The position numbers were made by a program, and so were the translations under genes. Under the pieces are notes generated by a model that saw only the letters and a list, made by a program, of their open reading frames with translations, had not been told where the DNA came from and ran no database searches. From positions 1 through 7,443 of the forward strand of contig CALDFO010000458.1 in assembly GCA_937942205.1 (NCBI GenBank): 7,443 nucleotides of DNA, written 5' to 3'. Below are positions 6,696 through 7,443 of the stretch, piece by piece (within the stretch, counting starts at the first letter, position 1; each line of letters begins with the position of its first letter). Source of the stretch: an uncultured Alphaproteobacteria bacterium. GTDB taxonomy: Bacteria > Pseudomonadota > Alphaproteobacteria > Micropepsales > Micropepsaceae.

Positions 6696-7343
6696 ATGCC
6701 CATTCACAAGGAAGGTTATCCCTTCATCGCCCTGTTCGCGGCGGTGAACCTGCTGGCCTTCCTGTTCTCGCCCCTGCTGGGCTGGCTGCTGCTGCCGGTC
6801 ACGCTCTGGTGCGTGGCCTTTTTCCGCGATCCCGAGCGCAACACCCCCACCGGCGAGGAGCTGATCATCTGCCCCGCCGACGGCAAGCTGCTGCCCATCG
6901 TCGAAGCCGTGCCGCCCGCCGAACTGGGCCTGGGCGACGCGGCGCGGCCGCGCCTGTCCATCTTCATGAACGTGTTCAATGTGCATGTGAACCGCAACCC
7001 GGTGTCGGGCAGCGTCATCGCCACCGCCTATCGCCCCGGCAAGTTCTTCAATGCCAGTTTCGACAAGGCCAGCATCCATAACGAACGCATGTCGGTGCGC
7101 CTGCGTCCCGAGGGCGAGACGGACGACCGCCGCGACCTGGCGGTGGTGCAGATCGCCGGGCTGGTGGCGCGCCGCATCGTCTGCGACCTGAAACAGGGCC
7201 AAAGCGTGCGCCGGGGCGAGCGTTTCGGCATCATCCGTTTCGGCAGCCGGGTGGATGTCTATCTGCCGCCGGGCACCGAAATCCTGGTGCAGCCGGGCCT
7301 CATCACGCGGGCGGGCGAAACCGTGCTCGCGCGCTTTGTCTGA
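6696..7343 (+). CDS. psd: Phosphatidylserine decarboxylase proenzyme, short form
   Basis: This enzyme decarboxylates phosphatidylserine to phosphatidylethanolamine at the inner membrane. The 215 residues fit the short type 2 bacterial form. A hydrophobic N-terminal region (about 9-43) is followed by FRDPER (43-48), PADG (60-63) with the conserved Asp62, NVHVNRNP (95-102) and the self-cleavage site FGSRVD (182-187). Cleavage between Gly183 and Ser184 would leave a small alpha chain with the pyruvoyl group made from Ser184. The start is the ATG at 6696, with GGGAAG at 6685-6690 five bases before it. An in-frame TTG at 6678 lies just behind the terminator T-tract and is less likely. The next gene starts 10 bp later with a good ribosome binding site that touches the psd stop, so the two form an operon. 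Confidence 0.96.
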   Translation: MPIHKEGYPFIALFAAVNLLAFLFSPLLGWLLLPVTLWCVAFFRDPERNTPTGEELIICPADGKLLPIVEAVPPAELGLGDAARPRLSIFMNVFNVHVNRNPVSGSVIATAYRPGKFFNASFDKASIHNERMSVRLRPEGETDDRRDLAVVQIAGLVARRIVCDLKQGQSVRRGERFGIIRFGSRVDVYLPPGTEILVQPGLITRAGETVLARFV

Positions 7344-7353
7344 AGGAGCGGCC

Positions 7354-7389
7354 GTGCAGGACCCCGACCGCATATCCCGCCGCAAGAGC
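7354..7389 (+). CDS. 5' fragment of next gene, probably phosphatidylserine synthase
   Basis: AAGGAG at 7343-7348 overlaps the psd stop and is five bases before a GTG at 7354. The frame begins MQDPDRISRRKS and runs open to the contig end, but genomic sequence stops at about 7386-7390 where adapter begins. Any residues read beyond that are artefact. In many alphaproteobacteria psd is followed directly by the CDP-diacylglycerol-serine O-phosphatidyltransferase gene, which supplies the psd substrate, and a basic start fits. The identity rests on gene order alone; 12 codons are too few to recognise a family. Confidence 0.5.
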
Positions 7390-7443
7390 TCGGAAGAGCA
7401 CACGTCTGAACTCCAGTCACTAGCTTATCTCGTATGCCGTCTT
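7387..7443 (+). other. Illumina TruSeq-type adapter contamination
   Basis: From 7390 the sequence is the read-1 3' adapter: TCGGAAGAGCACACGTCTGA and onward through CCAGTCAC at 7420, then the six-base index TAGCTT (7421-7426, which is TruSeq index 10) and ATCTCGTATGCCGTCTT (7427-7443). Extending left, AG at 7387-7388 also fits the adapter and 7389 is one mismatch (C for A), so the genomic junction is at 7386-7390. This is not biological sequence and should be trimmed. Confidence 0.98.

Overview
This is a GC-rich stretch of bacterial chromosome. The gene families, the dense coding with strong third-position G/C, and the short-form psd followed by a probable pss start all fit an alphaproteobacterium. 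No rRNA or other lineage marker is present, so the order cannot be fixed. The right end is a contig end: the last ~55 bases are Illumina TruSeq-type adapter, not genome.

Layout. Positions 1-321 hold no convincing gene, only a terminator-like hairpin at 155-176 and GC-rich leader DNA. Then come, on the + strand, a membrane-bound processive GT2 glycosyltransferase that resembles CslA beta-mannan synthases (322-1764), a CHAP-domain lipoprotein (1857-2453) and the potassium transporter kup (GTG start 2624, stop 4531), which has a candidate promoter, a small hairpin and two stacked mini-ORFs in its leader. From 4534 to 4952 lies a composite block of intergenic repeats. It contains two near-identical ~110-bp modules, two ATTCCC/GGGAAT hairpins in opposite orientation and an inverted terminal motif, and it sits between the convergent ends of kup and the next gene. 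On the - strand, 6127-4958 encodes an RlmI-family rRNA cytosine methyltransferase. A third, diverged repeat module sits directly upstream of that gene, in the divergent intergenic region. On the + strand follow a 99-residue beta-rich small protein of unknown function (6320-6619), a strong terminator (6641-6671), psd (6696-7343) and the first codons of the next gene (7354 onward, probably phosphatidylserine synthase), cut off by adapter.

How the genes work together. Only psd and the truncated gene after it look like a functional pair, both in phosphatidylethanolamine synthesis. The glycosyltransferase and CHAP lipoprotein are both envelope-related but are separated by 92 bp and need not be linked. 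Kup, the rRNA methyltransferase and the small protein are housekeeping-type single genes. I see no new multi-gene system here. The least ordinary parts are the structured repeat family and the small protein; the adapter junction matters for data quality.
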